Assembly: GCA_023264765.1 (NCBI GenBank)
Contig: JAHFVC010000005.1
Coordinates: forward strand, 1 to 50,338
DNA: 50,338 nucleotides
Direction: 5' to 3'
Source: Mycobacterium sp.
GTDB lineage: Bacteria > Actinomycetota > Actinomycetes > Mycobacteriales > Mycobacteriaceae
The notes under the pieces were generated by a model that saw only the letters and a list, made by a program, of their open reading frames with translations, searched no databases and was not told where the DNA came from. Made by a program: the position numbers and the translations under genes. Each line of letters begins with the position of its first letter. The stretch's first letter is position 1. This document shows, piece after piece, positions 25,176 through 33,558 of this stretch.

Positions 25176-25838
25176 ATGTTGATCGCGTCGGCGTGGGACG
25201 CCTACTACGCCGGGGTCGAGCACCCCTTTTGCACGGCCACGGCAACGGCGCTGACGTCTCGGATCGACCGGCTGCCACCGGGCCGGGCGATCGATTTGGG
25301 CTGCGGCCTCGGGCGGCACGCCCGCCATCTCGCCGAATCGGGCTGGTCGGTGCAGGCCGTAGATTTCTCTCGCGTCGCCATCGAAATCGCCTCCACTGCA
25401 GAAGGACCCAATATCAGCTATCACGTCGGTGACGTCACACGGTGGCGACCAGCCGAGCCGGTCGACCTGATCCTGGCCAGCTACGTGAACTTGCGGGTCG
25501 ATGAGCTCTCCGTAGTCCTGGCCGCGGCCAGGACGTGGCTTACCCCCGGCGGGCACCTGCTCTACCTCGGCCACGCCCACCACGTCGCCCTGGACGGCGA
25601 CGGCGTGCACGTGATGTTCCCTGACATCGCCGACTTGGCACGCGCCTGTGCTGGCATGCGGATCGACGAGATGGCCCATGTCGTGCGCTCGCACGTCGAC
25701 ACGACCACTGTCGACGTCCTCCTGCACGCTCGGACCTGGTGGAGCGACGCCACCGCGCTGCCATCGGCGCGACGGAAGCGCGCATCGGCGTGTCTCACGA
25801 CCTCTTCAAATTTGCGATCTGCTGGAAGTCATCCGTGA
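25176..25838 (+). CDS. Class I SAM-dependent methyltransferase
   Basis: This 220-residue protein has the SAM-binding motif I AIDLGCGLGRHARHLAESG, the acidic motif II VQAVDFSR and a motif resembling post-I VDLILASYVNL. It starts seven bases after the SQR stop and is probably cotranscribed. Methyltransferases of this small type in sulfur clusters may methylate thiols or chalcogen compounds, but the substrate is not visible. The last 40 residues are Arg/Ser-rich and look unrelated to the fold, which suggests that the original C-terminus was replaced at the right border of the cassette. Confidence 0.8.
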   Translation: MLIASAWDAYYAGVEHPFCTATATALTSRIDRLPPGRAIDLGCGLGRHARHLAESGWSVQAVDFSRVAIEIASTAEGPNISYHVGDVTRWRPAEPVDLILASYVNLRVDELSVVLAAARTWLTPGGHLLYLGHAHHVALDGDGVHVMFPDIADLARACAGMRIDEMAHVVRSHVDTTTVDVLLHARTWWSDATALPSARRKRASACLTTSSNLRSAGSHP

Positions 25839-25947
25839 CATCTTGAAGCCCGGCATGAGAACCGGCAAGCCCCCGCCCCCGCCACTGTGACATCGATCGA
25901 CCCCACAGTCGCACGCGATCCCGCGTGACTCACGTTCGCTGCATAAG

Positions 25948-25995
25948 TGCAGTCCTGATGCAGCCGAACTTGAGAAAGTGCAGTCAAACTTGAGA
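25948..25995. repeat. Short tandem repeats resembling an insertion-sequence end
   Basis: TGCAGCCGAACTTGAGA (25959-25975) and TGCAGTCAAACTTGAGA (25979-25995) repeat with a 20-base period and two mismatches. A partial third unit (TGCAGTCCTGA) starts at 25948. They lie between the methyltransferase and the dnaB gene in a 170-base stretch without genes. IS21-type ends carry such repeats, so a leftover end at the cassette border is possible. Binding sites linked to replication are the alternative. Confidence 0.45.
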
Positions 25996-26007
25996 CCCTA
26001 CTTATGA

Positions 26008-27405
26008 TCAATAACCACGTGCAAGGTCACGGAACGAGGCCATGTGCAGGGTGGACGCCACGGTGCACGTCTTGATCGGCCCGTTGCGGTGCTTGGCCAG
26101 GATCAGGTCGGCCTCCCCGGCGCGGGGGCTGTCGCGGTCGTAGCCGTCGGGCCGGTTGATGAGGATCACCAAGTCCGCATCCTGTTCCAGCTGACCGGTC
26201 TCACGCAGGTCCGACAGCTGCGGGATCTTGTCGGTGCGTTGCTCGGGGCCGCGGTTGAGCTGGCTGACCGCGATGACCGGAACGTCGAGTTCCTTGGCCA
26301 GCAGCTTGAGATTTCGCGAGAATTCCGCCACCTCGGCCTGGCGTGACTCGACCCGCTTCCCGGAGGACATCAGTTGCAGGTAGTCGACCACCACCAGTCG
26401 CAGGTCGGTCTTCTGCTTGAGCCGGCGAGCCTTGGCCCGGATCTCCATCATGGTGAGATTCGGCGAGTCGTCGATGTAGAGCGGCGCCTCGGTGATCTCG
26501 CTCATCCGCCGCGCCATCCGGGTCCAATCGTCGTCGCTCATCCGGCCGGCGCGCATGTCGGCCAGCTTGATCCGCGCCTCGGCCGACAGCAGTCGCATCA
26601 CGATCTCCGACTTGCTCATCTCCAGGCTGAAGATGACGCTGCCCATGCCGTGTTTGATCGAGCAGGACCGCATGACGTCAAGTGCCAGAGTCGATTTCCC
26701 TTGGCCAGGTCTGGCCGCGAAGATGATCATCTGGCCGCCGTGCAGACCGGTTGTGACCTCGTCGAGTTCGGTGAAGCCGGTGGGAACCCCGACCGACTGC
26801 GCACCGCCGGACTGGATGGCGTCGATCTCGTCCATGGTGGGCTGCAGCAGGGTCTCTAGCGCCACCATGTCCTCGCTGCCGCGGTCCTCGGTGACGTCGT
26901 AGATCTCGGCCTGGGCGCGGTCGACGACGTCGGCGACGTCGGCCCCATCAACCCCGGCGTACCCGTACTGCACCACCCTGGTGCCGGCCTCCACCAGCCG
27001 CCGCAGCAAGGCCTTCTCGGCGACGATGCCGGCGTAGTAGCCGGCGTTGGCGGCGGTGGGCACCGTCGCGATCAGCGTGTGCAGATACGGCGCGCCCCCG
27101 ATGCGACGCAGGACGCCGCGGCGATCCAGTTCGGCGGCCACGGTGACCGCATCGGCCGGCTCACCCTGACCGAACAGATCCAGGATGGCGTCGTAGACCT
27201 GGCGGTGGTTGGGCCGGTAGAAGTCCGCGGGGCGCAGCCGCTCCACCACGTCGGCGATCGCGTCCTTGCTGAGCATCATCCCGCCTAGCACCGATTGCTC
27301 GGCCGCCAAGTCCTGCGGCGGCTGCCGGCCGTCGTCGAGGTCGGTGTAGGCCTCGGGGGCTGCCCGGCGGCGTGTGCGCGCCGGGGATTCGTCGAGATCG
27401 GTCAT
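26008..27405 (-). CDS. dnaB: DnaB-type replicative helicase
   Basis: This 465-residue RecA-fold hexameric helicase has an N-terminal domain (DLAAEQSVLGGMMLSKDAIADV), the Walker A site ARPGQGKSTLAL, a Walker B region LRLVVVDYLQLM and the conserved DLRETGQLEQDADLVILINR. It has the normal length and no intein, whereas many mycobacterial chromosomal dnaB genes carry inteins. Changes such as INRPD for the usual LHRPD suggest a divergent plasmid or phage copy. ATG 27405 overlaps the stop of the upstream replication-like gene (ATGA), so the two are coupled. It probably unwinds DNA at the element's own origin. Confidence 0.92.
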   Translation of the reverse strand: MTDLDESPARTRRRAAPEAYTDLDDGRQPPQDLAAEQSVLGGMMLSKDAIADVVERLRPADFYRPNHRQVYDAILDLFGQGEPADAVTVAAELDRRGVLRRIGGAPYLHTLIATVPTAANAGYYAGIVAEKALLRRLVEAGTRVVQYGYAGVDGADVADVVDRAQAEIYDVTEDRGSEDMVALETLLQPTMDEIDAIQSGGAQSVGVPTGFTELDEVTTGLHGGQMIIFAARPGQGKSTLALDVMRSCSIKHGMGSVIFSLEMSKSEIVMRLLSAEARIKLADMRAGRMSDDDWTRMARRMSEITEAPLYIDDSPNLTMMEIRAKARRLKQKTDLRLVVVDYLQLMSSGKRVESRQAEVAEFSRNLKLLAKELDVPVIAVSQLNRGPEQRTDKIPQLSDLRETGQLEQDADLVILINRPDGYDRDSPRAGEADLILAKHRNGPIKTCTVASTLHMASFRDLARGY

Positions 27406-28658
27406 GCCGGGATCGCCTCCTCGAGTTCGACGTCGACCTCACCGGCGGCGAGGTCGGCCGCGACGTGCGGCCAGCAGTGGTCACACACCGTGGCCATGGC
27501 CTTCAGTGGCAGCTCCGGGCGGTAGGTGCCGCGGTCGGATCCGCACACCACGCAGCTGCAGCCCCCACTGATCGCCAGGTCCATCAGCAGGTCGGTACTC
27601 AACGAATCCACAGCCCAGGTCGGCTCCGCCGCAACGGTTTCGGGCTCTGACCTGTGAGCGCCCAGGATGTCCTCCACCCAGCGCGCCAACGCTGCGCCCA
27701 AGGGCATCTCGGGGAACAACCGGCCCACCCGGCGCCCAGCGGCGGCCAGCGCCGCCACCGGGTCGCCGCTGCGGCGGCCGAACTTCACCTCGTCGGCGCG
27801 CAGCACCTCGGCACGTAGCACGGGGCTGGTCACGGCCGCTACGTCGCCGTACCAGCGGGCGTAGGCGTCTTCGGCGGCCGCGCGCGTCTCGGCGGCCTGT
27901 TGGGCGTCCCACGCCGCCTGCAGTGGCCGCAGGAGCGGCCCGGATCCCACGACGTTGTGCCGCAGCCGCCAGAGCGCCAACCGCCACGGCCGCTCCACGT
28001 CGGCGGGCATCGGTGCCGTCAGCACGTCGAGGATGTGCTCGGGACGCCAGCCGCGCTCCAGTCGTTGCCGGATCTCCCGTGCCAGCATCCACCGCAGATG
28101 CTTGGGCAGCTGCGCCAACGGCCGGGGCAGCCCGCGCAGCACCTCCCGCAGATCGGTCGAGGAGACATTCACCCCAACCGGTCGAGAGCCCACCAACGGC
28201 GCTTCGGTCCGGGGGGTAGGGGGGTAATGAGTTTGGTCTTTATAAGGAAGGGGCTCGGAAAAGGTGACGGATTCGGGCTCGGAATGGCCGCTGTAGTCGA
28301 CGATTACGCGCCCCGCACGGTCCCGTTCGAGCACCTTGATGTCACCCACGAAGCGGTCGTGGATGGCGATGAACGACCGCGTTCCCCGGCCCTGTGCGGG
28401 CCGGTAGACGATCATCTCGTCGGCCGCCAACCCGGCTAGCGCGCGGCCGACCGTCTTGAGGTCGTAGCGCCGCCCGCCGGCCGCCGCGATCAGCTCGACG
28501 ACCTGGGGCAGTCCCACGCGGTCGTCGGCGAGCTTGCTCCAGCCGCACAGCAGCTTGAGCACCGCGGCCAGGGCGTGCTTGCGCGCGCCACGAAGCCGCA
28601 GACGCGCGGCGTCGGCCTCGACACGCTCACGCACCGTAGCGGCATCGCAAAACGCCAC
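27402..28658 (-). CDS. Probable plasmid replication initiation protein
   Basis: The frame encodes an N-terminal winged-helix region (ALAAVLKLLCGWSKLADDRV; RRYDLKTVGRALAGLAADEM), a long middle containing LPKHLRWMLAREIRQRLERGWRPEHIL, as in actinobacterial helix-turn-helix replication proteins, and a C-terminal cysteine pair region (CSCVVCGSDRGTY and CDHC) that could bind zinc. It lies directly upstream of and overlaps the DnaB gene, which supports a role in origin binding and helicase loading. The start is uncertain. GTG 28658 is used because the sequence upstream is a stem-loop array that does not look coding, but the frame is open to 28931. Confidence 0.65.
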   Translation of the reverse strand: MAFCDAATVRERVEADAARLRLRGARKHALAAVLKLLCGWSKLADDRVGLPQVVELIAAAGGRRYDLKTVGRALAGLAADEMIVYRPAQGRGTRSFIAIHDRFVGDIKVLERDRAGRVIVDYSGHSEPESVTFSEPLPYKDQTHYPPTPRTEAPLVGSRPVGVNVSSTDLREVLRGLPRPLAQLPKHLRWMLAREIRQRLERGWRPEHILDVLTAPMPADVERPWRLALWRLRHNVVGSGPLLRPLQAAWDAQQAAETRAAAEDAYARWYGDVAAVTSPVLRAEVLRADEVKFGRRSGDPVAALAAAGRRVGRLFPEMPLGAALARWVEDILGAHRSEPETVAAEPTWAVDSLSTDLLMDLAISGGCSCVVCGSDRGTYRPELPLKAMATVCDHCWPHVAADLAAGEVDVELEEAIPA

Positions 28659-28722
28659 GCGTCGCCGATTCTGGCAAACGCATTTCTCGAGGTTCTGGGC
28701 TTCGCGACACGCCCATGAAGTT

Positions 28723-29000
28723 CCTGCGTTCACGCAGGTCACACGGCGTTGTCGAGAGACCCCGGTCAGATGTGGTGATCTGTGTCCAGGGTAAGCAGTA
28801 CCCTGAGAAGCACCTAGCACGGTGTTCTCCCTGGTTATGCAGGACCTGAGAATCGAAGTTGGCGCTTCGGATCTCGCGAGGCTCGGAGTTGGCGCTCCGA
28901 GGAGGACCTTCTTTTTTTCTCTGTTTCCCACATCCCCCTCGGGGGGCTTGTGTCCTCTTGTCCCGCTATTGATTTGTGGGTCGTCTCGTTGGCGCGAGAC
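28723..29000. other. Stem-loop array beside the replication genes (possible origin or control RNA)
   Basis: This non-coding stretch holds at least seven perfect or near-perfect stem-loops in 280 bases. Arm pairs are 28723-28728/28733-28738, 28767-28771/28778-28782, 28787-28793/28799-28805, 28805-28814/28821-28829 (one bulge), 28854-28858/28865-28869, 28882-28888/28895-28901, 28934-28937/28942-28945 and 28983-28988/28995-29000. The fifth, sixth and eighth have different stem sequences but the same loop TTGGCG. A T-tract (28911-28917) follows the sixth. Position upstream of rep-dnaB suggests a replication origin, a structured leader or a counter-transcribed RNA. The rest of the gap, 29001-29153, shows nothing clear. 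Confidence 0.6.
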
Positions 29001-29153
29001 TGTTAGAGCTGCGTCGTTAGACCTCCTTCACCGAGTCGTTACCCTCCATCCGGCCACGCCACAGGCCGGTGATCTTGGATCGACACGACCCCAGGGAGGC
29101 GTTGCCAGCACCACCAGGGCCGTTGTCGCAGGACTCGACACCCGTCACACACG

Positions 29154-29474
29154 TCACAGGTACCGCTTGCGCCAGGTGCCAACGGCCCACGCCAGGGCCT
29201 CATCGGTCAGCGATGACGCAACTTCGCGGGCGACCAGTGCACTGCGCGCCGCCTCAGCCGCCCGACGTGCCATCCCCGCCCGCTGGCAGCGCCTCGCAGC
29301 CATAGCGCCCAGGACCGACGCCACGGCGCTCAGCGCCGGCGCCCACCAGGTAGTTCCAGTCAGCGACCAGATGAAGCAGGCGCTCCACGCCAGGATGAAA
29401 CCGGCCACGGTGCTCGGTGAATGACCGTGACGGGACCACCAGACCGCCGCTCGCCCGACCCAACGCTTAACCAC
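29154..29474 (-). CDS. Small membrane protein with a charged helical tail
   Basis: This 106-residue protein begins KRWVGRAAVWWSRHG, followed by two membrane segments near residues 20-38 (AGFILAWSACFIWSLTG) and 40-57 (WWAPALSAVASVLGAMAA), then an Arg/Ala-rich cytoplasmic helix. GTG 29474 is chosen for the GGAGGGGAG upstream, and it overlaps the WhiA-C-like gene's stop. No family is recognised. It is the last gene of the twelve-gene operon that starts near 35854. Confidence 0.6.
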   Translation of the reverse strand: MVKRWVGRAAVWWSRHGHSPSTVAGFILAWSACFIWSLTGTTWWAPALSAVASVLGAMAARRCQRAGMARRAAEAARSALVAREVASSLTDEALAWAVGTWRKRYL

Positions 29475-29796
29475 GCCGACTCCCCTCCGCCCCGTCGGGA
29501 CCGTCCTCGGCGGCGATGCCGCCGCCACGCAACGCGCGCCGCAGCAGGGCGGCGTAGGCATGCTTGGTCATCGCCGGCGTCATGGTGTGACCGAGTTCGG
29601 CCAACGTGGCGTCGGGGTTGCTGATGCGGTGCTGCAGGGCAGTGATCCACCGGTCGCGGTGCGCGCTGGGTGGCTGAGCGTGCAGCGCCGACAACGCGAT
29701 CCGTGCGAGCACGGCCTGGGTGCGGCCGGCTTGAATGGCGCGCTGCCGGTTGGCTTCCGACCCCACGGCGGCCAATCGCGGGTTGTTGGTGCTCAC
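29467..29796 (-). CDS. WhiA C-terminal-domain-like DNA-binding protein (half of a split WhiA)
   Basis: This 109-residue protein resembles the C-terminal helix-turn-helix half of the regulator WhiA. NRQRAIQAGRTQAVLARIAL parallels the ANxxRxxxAAxAAxxRIxxAL region, and LRMEN-like ISNPDATLAELGHTM followed by TKHAYAALLRRAL matches the DNA-recognition segment (ASLxELGxLxxPPLTKxAVxxRIRRL). WhiA's N-terminal half is absent here but is found as a separate gene at 34010-34642 in the same operon. GTG 29796 has GGAGG upstream and overlaps the previous stop (GTGA). It probably binds DNA together with the N-terminal partner or WhiB. Confidence 0.65.
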   Translation of the reverse strand: MSTNNPRLAAVGSEANRQRAIQAGRTQAVLARIALSALHAQPPSAHRDRWITALQHRISNPDATLAELGHTMTPAMTKHAYAALLRRALRGGGIAAEDGPDGAEGSRRG

Positions 29797-30488
29797 CGGC
29801 GCACCTCCGTCGATGGCGCTTCGATGTCGTAGTGCGCGGCCAAGGCCAGCAGAGCCGAGCACGGTGACGACACCACGCACTCCCCGGTGGGTTGGCCCTC
29901 GCGTTCTCGCGCCCACGGGCCCGCCGTGAACGTGCACGCCGTGCACAGCACCGCCTTCTGTGGGCACGACGTCACCGCCGGTCCGTGCGCGGCCCGGCAG
30001 CCGCCGTGCGAGCACTGATGGCAGACCGTCAGCCGCGGCCGGTGCAGAGCGGCATGGGCGAGCAGGTCGGTGCGATGACCGGCCTGCCCCGGCGGTCCCG
30101 GCTGAGCGTCGGCGAGGATCGCGGTGAAGATCTGGCACAGCAGATCCCCGCGCGGATCCTCCCCCGCATCGGCGACGTAGGACGAAATTTCCTGCTCGAC
30201 GGTGCCCCGGTCGATTGCGACCACCCAGCTGCACCGCTCGCAACGCACCTTGGGCAACCAAGGGCTGTCGTAGGTGAACGGACCCATCGCGCGCAGCAGC
30301 TGCACCTGAATCCCACACGCCGAGAACGTCGCAACGCGGCGAGTGGCCGATGATCCCTCTCGGTGAGCGTCGCTGCGCGCCCGCGCGATGCGCGGAGCCA
30401 ACGAGACGACGTCGACGGCGTGCCACTGGGAATCCGACGCCACGCCGATACCGAAGCGATGCACGTCGTAGTCGAAAGCGGCGCTCAC
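29793..30488 (-). CDS. Cysteine-rich protein, unknown function
   Basis: This 231-residue protein has a C-terminal cysteine-rich region: CHQCSHGGCRAAHGP, then SCPQKAVLCTACTF, probably two zinc sites. There are further cysteines in RCERCSW near residue 85. I recognise no family. GTG 30488 follows an AGGAGG and overlaps the helicase stop (GTGA), and the stop overlaps the WhiA-C-like gene. The position between the SNF2-like helicase and WhiA half suggests a nucleic-acid-binding function. Confidence 0.65.
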   Translation of the reverse strand: MSAAFDYDVHRFGIGVASDSQWHAVDVVSLAPRIARARSDAHREGSSATRRVATFSACGIQVQLLRAMGPFTYDSPWLPKVRCERCSWVVAIDRGTVEQEISSYVADAGEDPRGDLLCQIFTAILADAQPGPPGQAGHRTDLLAHAALHRPRLTVCHQCSHGGCRAAHGPAVTSCPQKAVLCTACTFTAGPWAREREGQPTGECVVSSPCSALLALAAHYDIEAPSTEVRR

Positions 30489-32224
30489 GCGGTCCTCCTG
30501 GGCATATCGGCTCCGCCGGCGCGGTGCAAGTATTGCGCCGCCATCCGCCGGATCTGGTCGTCCCGCTCACCGGTCATCCGCTCCGGAGGGGCTTGCGCGG
30601 CATCGTCATCGACCCCCTGAATGAGCAGGTCGTACTGCATCTTCTTCAGATCCAGGGTTTCGAGCATCACCGGATCCGACCCCTGGTCGGTGGTGCAGAA
30701 GTAGGCGCGGACGGGCTTGGTCTGCCCTGGGCGCTTCGCGCGGCCAATGGCCTGCCGGTGCACCGCCGGGGACCAATCCATCTCCCCAAAGACCACCGTC
30801 GACACCACTTCCTGCAGGCCGTCGATGCCGGCACCGGAACGCAACGACAGAATCAGCACCCGCGACCGGCCAGCCACGAAGTCCGCCAACGAGCGTCGCT
30901 TCTGGGCGTCGGTTTGACGACCGGTGTACATCGCAGGGTTGTGCTGGCGTAGCCGCTCGGCCCAGATGTCGTGCACGGCGTGATGCCAACCCAGCAACAT
31001 GACCCGAGATTCGCTCTGCAACATCAGATCGACCACGTCGGCGACGAACGGAGCCTTGGCGATCCCCGTGCACTGGCGCATCATCCAGTCGAACTGTCCT
31101 GCCGCCGTCCACCGCTCGCGTGGATTGGCCGACTGATCGAGGATCAGACGCGCCAACGCCGCGGCGTTACCGGCGATCTCATTGAGAACTGCGGGATCCG
31201 ACGGCACCGACTGCTCGATGGGAATGGCCGGCGGGACCTCGATGCCCACCTCGGCCAGCTCGCGCCGCAACAGCAGACCCTGCGCCGTCAGAAACGAGCG
31301 CAACGCCACCGGATCATGAACCCGTGTCTTGGAATTCAAGCCCGTGGTGTGGCACCACTCGCGGGCGAACTCCTCCCGACTGCCCAGCGCGCCGGGGCGC
31401 AGCACGTCAACGACGTTGTAGATCTCACCGCCATAGTTGTAGATCGGGGTGTCCGACAACCCGATCCGATAGGTCGCCGCTCCCGAGATCGTCGCCGCGG
31501 CCTTGTACCGGTTGGACTCCTCGCGTCGCAGCTCCTGCACCTCATCGAAGATCACCGTGCGCACAACACCTTTGAGGTGGTGCTGCCACTTGTCGAGCTT
31601 CGCGTAGTTCATCACGATGAGATCGGCAGTACGACCACGACGTTGCAGCGAGTGAATGGGCCCGGTACGCACCTCCACCGACGTCAGCTGCGGATAGAAC
31701 TCCTTGAGCTGACGACGCCACTGACGCGGCATCGCACCAGTGAGGGTCACCGCCAGAGCGGGACGCGCCTCGGGCTGTTCCAGCAGCGCCAAACCGGTGA
31801 ACGTCTTACCCATGCCCAGTTCGTCGGCAAGCACGACCCCACCTGTCGCCCACACCAAATCTCGAGCGGTGCGCTGATAGTCACGCAGCGGCACCGCCGG
31901 CGACACCCACCCCGGACCCCCCACCAACTCCAGAGGCCGACCCGAGAGAACCTGCTGCACCGCCAATTCCGAACGCCGATGCTCACCGGCTAGGGCCCGA
32001 AGGCGACGCCGATCGTCGGCGCTGGCGCTCATCGGCCACCTGTCGGTGAGCCATTCGAGGTCGCGAGCCACTTCCAGGGTCGCGGTCAAGGTGACGGTGC
32101 CCCGCGTGGTCGCCGACACCCGCGGAAAAATCCGCTTGATCCGGATCATCACATCCGGTGCCGCTTCGACCTCCCACGAACCCGACGGCAGCCACCGGTA
32201 CCGACCAACGGCACGCGCGGTCAT
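30485..32224 (-). CDS. SNF2-like DNA helicase/translocase
   Basis: This 579-residue superfamily 2 ATPase has a Q-like motif PLRDYQRTARDLV, the Walker A motif LADELGMGKTFTGLALL (about residues 132-148), motif II VIFDEVQELRRE, motif III-like RIGLSDTPIYNY and a C-terminal motif VI HRQAIGRAKRPGQTKPVRAY. These define SNF2-type translocases. ATG 32224 is taken because it overlaps the nuclease stop (ATGA), though the frame is open upstream. A PD-(D/E)XK nuclease gene precedes it, so the two could act together in processing DNA during replication, repair or exclusion of foreign DNA. Confidence 0.88.
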   Translation of the reverse strand: MTARAVGRYRWLPSGSWEVEAAPDVMIRIKRIFPRVSATTRGTVTLTATLEVARDLEWLTDRWPMSASADDRRRLRALAGEHRRSELAVQQVLSGRPLELVGGPGWVSPAVPLRDYQRTARDLVWATGGVVLADELGMGKTFTGLALLEQPEARPALAVTLTGAMPRQWRRQLKEFYPQLTSVEVRTGPIHSLQRRGRTADLIVMNYAKLDKWQHHLKGVVRTVIFDEVQELRREESNRYKAAATISGAATYRIGLSDTPIYNYGGEIYNVVDVLRPGALGSREEFAREWCHTTGLNSKTRVHDPVALRSFLTAQGLLLRRELAEVGIEVPPAIPIEQSVPSDPAVLNEIAGNAAALARLILDQSANPRERWTAAGQFDWMMRQCTGIAKAPFVADVVDLMLQSESRVMLLGWHHAVHDIWAERLRQHNPAMYTGRQTDAQKRRSLADFVAGRSRVLILSLRSGAGIDGLQEVVSTVVFGEMDWSPAVHRQAIGRAKRPGQTKPVRAYFCTTDQGSDPVMLETLDLKKMQYDLLIQGVDDDAAQAPPERMTGERDDQIRRMAAQYLHRAGGADMPRRTA

Positions 32225-32622
32225 CGAGACAACCCCGAACCTTGCAACGGTGCCACGCACACGGGGACACCGAGGATCTCGGTGGGCATTCCCGTCAGCG
32301 ACGACAGCCGCGGGGTCGCGACCACGATGGCCTGCACGCGCCGGTGATTGGCATAGCGGACCAACTGCGACAGCACCGCCGACCCGCTGGCCCGCATCTT
32401 CAACTCCACGACGACGCAGCCCTCGACCAGGAAGTCGGGACGCTCCCGCGCGCTGAGCCGGCACTCACGCTCGACCGCGAAACCGGACTCCCGCAGCACC
32501 TGCTCGACACCGTTCTGCAACTCGACCTCGCGGCTGGCCCGGTAGATCCGCTCCCGCAGGACCGCGACGATGCGTTCGGCGATCGCCACCGCGACGGCGT
32601 CGGAGACGACAGCCCCATTCAC
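32221..32622 (-). CDS. PD-(D/E)XK-type nuclease domain protein
   Basis: This 133-residue protein has the core REVELQNGVEQVLRESGF, then RPDFLVEGCVVVELKMR, where D and E-x-K form the nuclease signature at about residues 64-78, and a QLVRYANHR segment, as in small restriction/resolvase-like nucleases. GTG 32622 is chosen for its GTGA overlap with the DUF1643 gene's stop. It precedes the SNF2-like helicase with a four-base overlap, suggesting a helicase-nuclease pair. Confidence 0.75.
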   Translation of the reverse strand: MNGAVVSDAVAVAIAERIVAVLRERIYRASREVELQNGVEQVLRESGFAVERECRLSARERPDFLVEGCVVVELKMRASGSAVLSQLVRYANHRRVQAIVVATPRLSSLTGMPTEILGVPVCVAPLQGSGLSR

Positions 32623-33242
32623 GACGCCGTCTCCAGGTAGTGACCGCCGATCGCCGCGGTGTCGGACAACAGACGGGCCCACCGCGGGTCCACGTCGCAC
32701 ATGTCGGCGTGCGCGGCGGCAGTCAGACATTGCAGTGGGGTGTCACTGCGTAAGCGCAGCGGGTGGCGAGGTTGTCCGCCAGCCGTCCAGCCCAGCACCG
32801 CCACGGTGCCGCCCGTCGCTGCCGCGATCCGCCACAGCCGGGTGGCCACCGCACTGGCCCGTCCTGGGTCGGCATTGGCGCCCCAGGCGAACACGATCAG
32901 GTCGTGCTCAGCGGCGGCGCGGTCAAGCCGGGCGTCGGTACCCGGACCGACCGGATCCGCCATGCCGGCGAGCTGGCGGGGATCTGTGGCCACCGCCTCG
33001 TAAAGGTTCATCAGAAGCATTGCGCTGTAACCGAATCCTCGCGTGAACTGCTTGTCGCGGCGCGTAGTGGCATCGTCACGGTGCTCATCGGCATTCGACG
33101 GATTCAACGACACCCACATGAGTTCGGGCCCATCAGCCCACCGCCGCGTCAACCAGCGCCGGTAGCGTCTGTCGGCGGAGAACTCCGCCGCAGGCACGGT
33201 GTGCGACAGATGCGGCAGATGCAGATCCAGGGTCAGGGTCAC
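32619..33242 (-). CDS. DUF1643-family protein
   Basis: This 207-residue protein matches the DUF1643 pattern: WLTRRWADGPELMWVSLNPS near residue 30, then ADEHRDDATTRRDKQFTRGF, and NLYEAVATDPRQL. Later segments LIVFAWGANAD and VLGWTAGGQPRHPLRL complete the fold. The family is common in phages and plasmids and its biochemical role is not established. GTG 33242 has GGGGAG upstream. It is followed by overlapping nuclease and helicase genes. Confidence 0.82.
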   Translation of the reverse strand: MTLTLDLHLPHLSHTVPAAEFSADRRYRRWLTRRWADGPELMWVSLNPSNADEHRDDATTRRDKQFTRGFGYSAMLLMNLYEAVATDPRQLAGMADPVGPGTDARLDRAAAEHDLIVFAWGANADPGRASAVATRLWRIAAATGGTVAVLGWTAGGQPRHPLRLRSDTPLQCLTAAAHADMCDVDPRWARLLSDTAAIGGHYLETAS

Positions 33243-33276
33243 AGCCAGCTCCCCGCTACTCGAAACATGTTGTCGT

Positions 33277-33558
33277 TCATGCCGTCTTCACCAATGCCAG
33301 CTGCGGGCGAGGCCGCCACGGACCCGCAGTCACCTGGCCGCCGGCCACCGCCGCCAACGCCGGCTTCCTGCCGCCGGCGGCGTAGACGTCGTGGCACCGG
33401 TCGCAGCGGGTGCGCCCCGCCGATTGCCACGCGGTAAAGCAGTCCACGCACAACCCCCGCCGGTAGGCCTCGTGCCGGTCCTGCGGAACGCCGGTGCCCG
33501 CGGCGGCCGGCGCCCGCCGCGGCGTTCCGGAGAACCCCGGTTCTGCCTCAGTGTTCAT
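33277..33558 (-). CDS. Small zinc-finger-like protein
   Basis: This 93-residue protein has a CVDCF...CDRCHDVY pair of CxxC knuckles (about residues 37-58) between low-complexity Pro/Ala/Gly flanks. It may bind zinc and nucleic acid. No family is recognised. ATG 33558 overlaps the WhiB gene's stop (ATGA). A 34-base gap separates it from the DUF1643 gene. Confidence 0.65.
   Translation of the reverse strand: MNTEAEPGFSGTPRRAPAAAGTGVPQDRHEAYRRGLCVDCFTAWQSAGRTRCDRCHDVYAAGGRKPALAAVAGGQVTAGPWRPRPQLALVKTA

Noticed and set aside
26008..27405. An intein in the DnaB helicase
   Set aside because: The Walker A and Walker B regions are continuous and the length is 465 residues, so no intein is present.
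28822..29424. A 200-codon plus-strand frame upstream of the replication genes
   Set aside because: It runs through the stem-loop array and antisense to the small membrane gene, and its composition is not protein-like.
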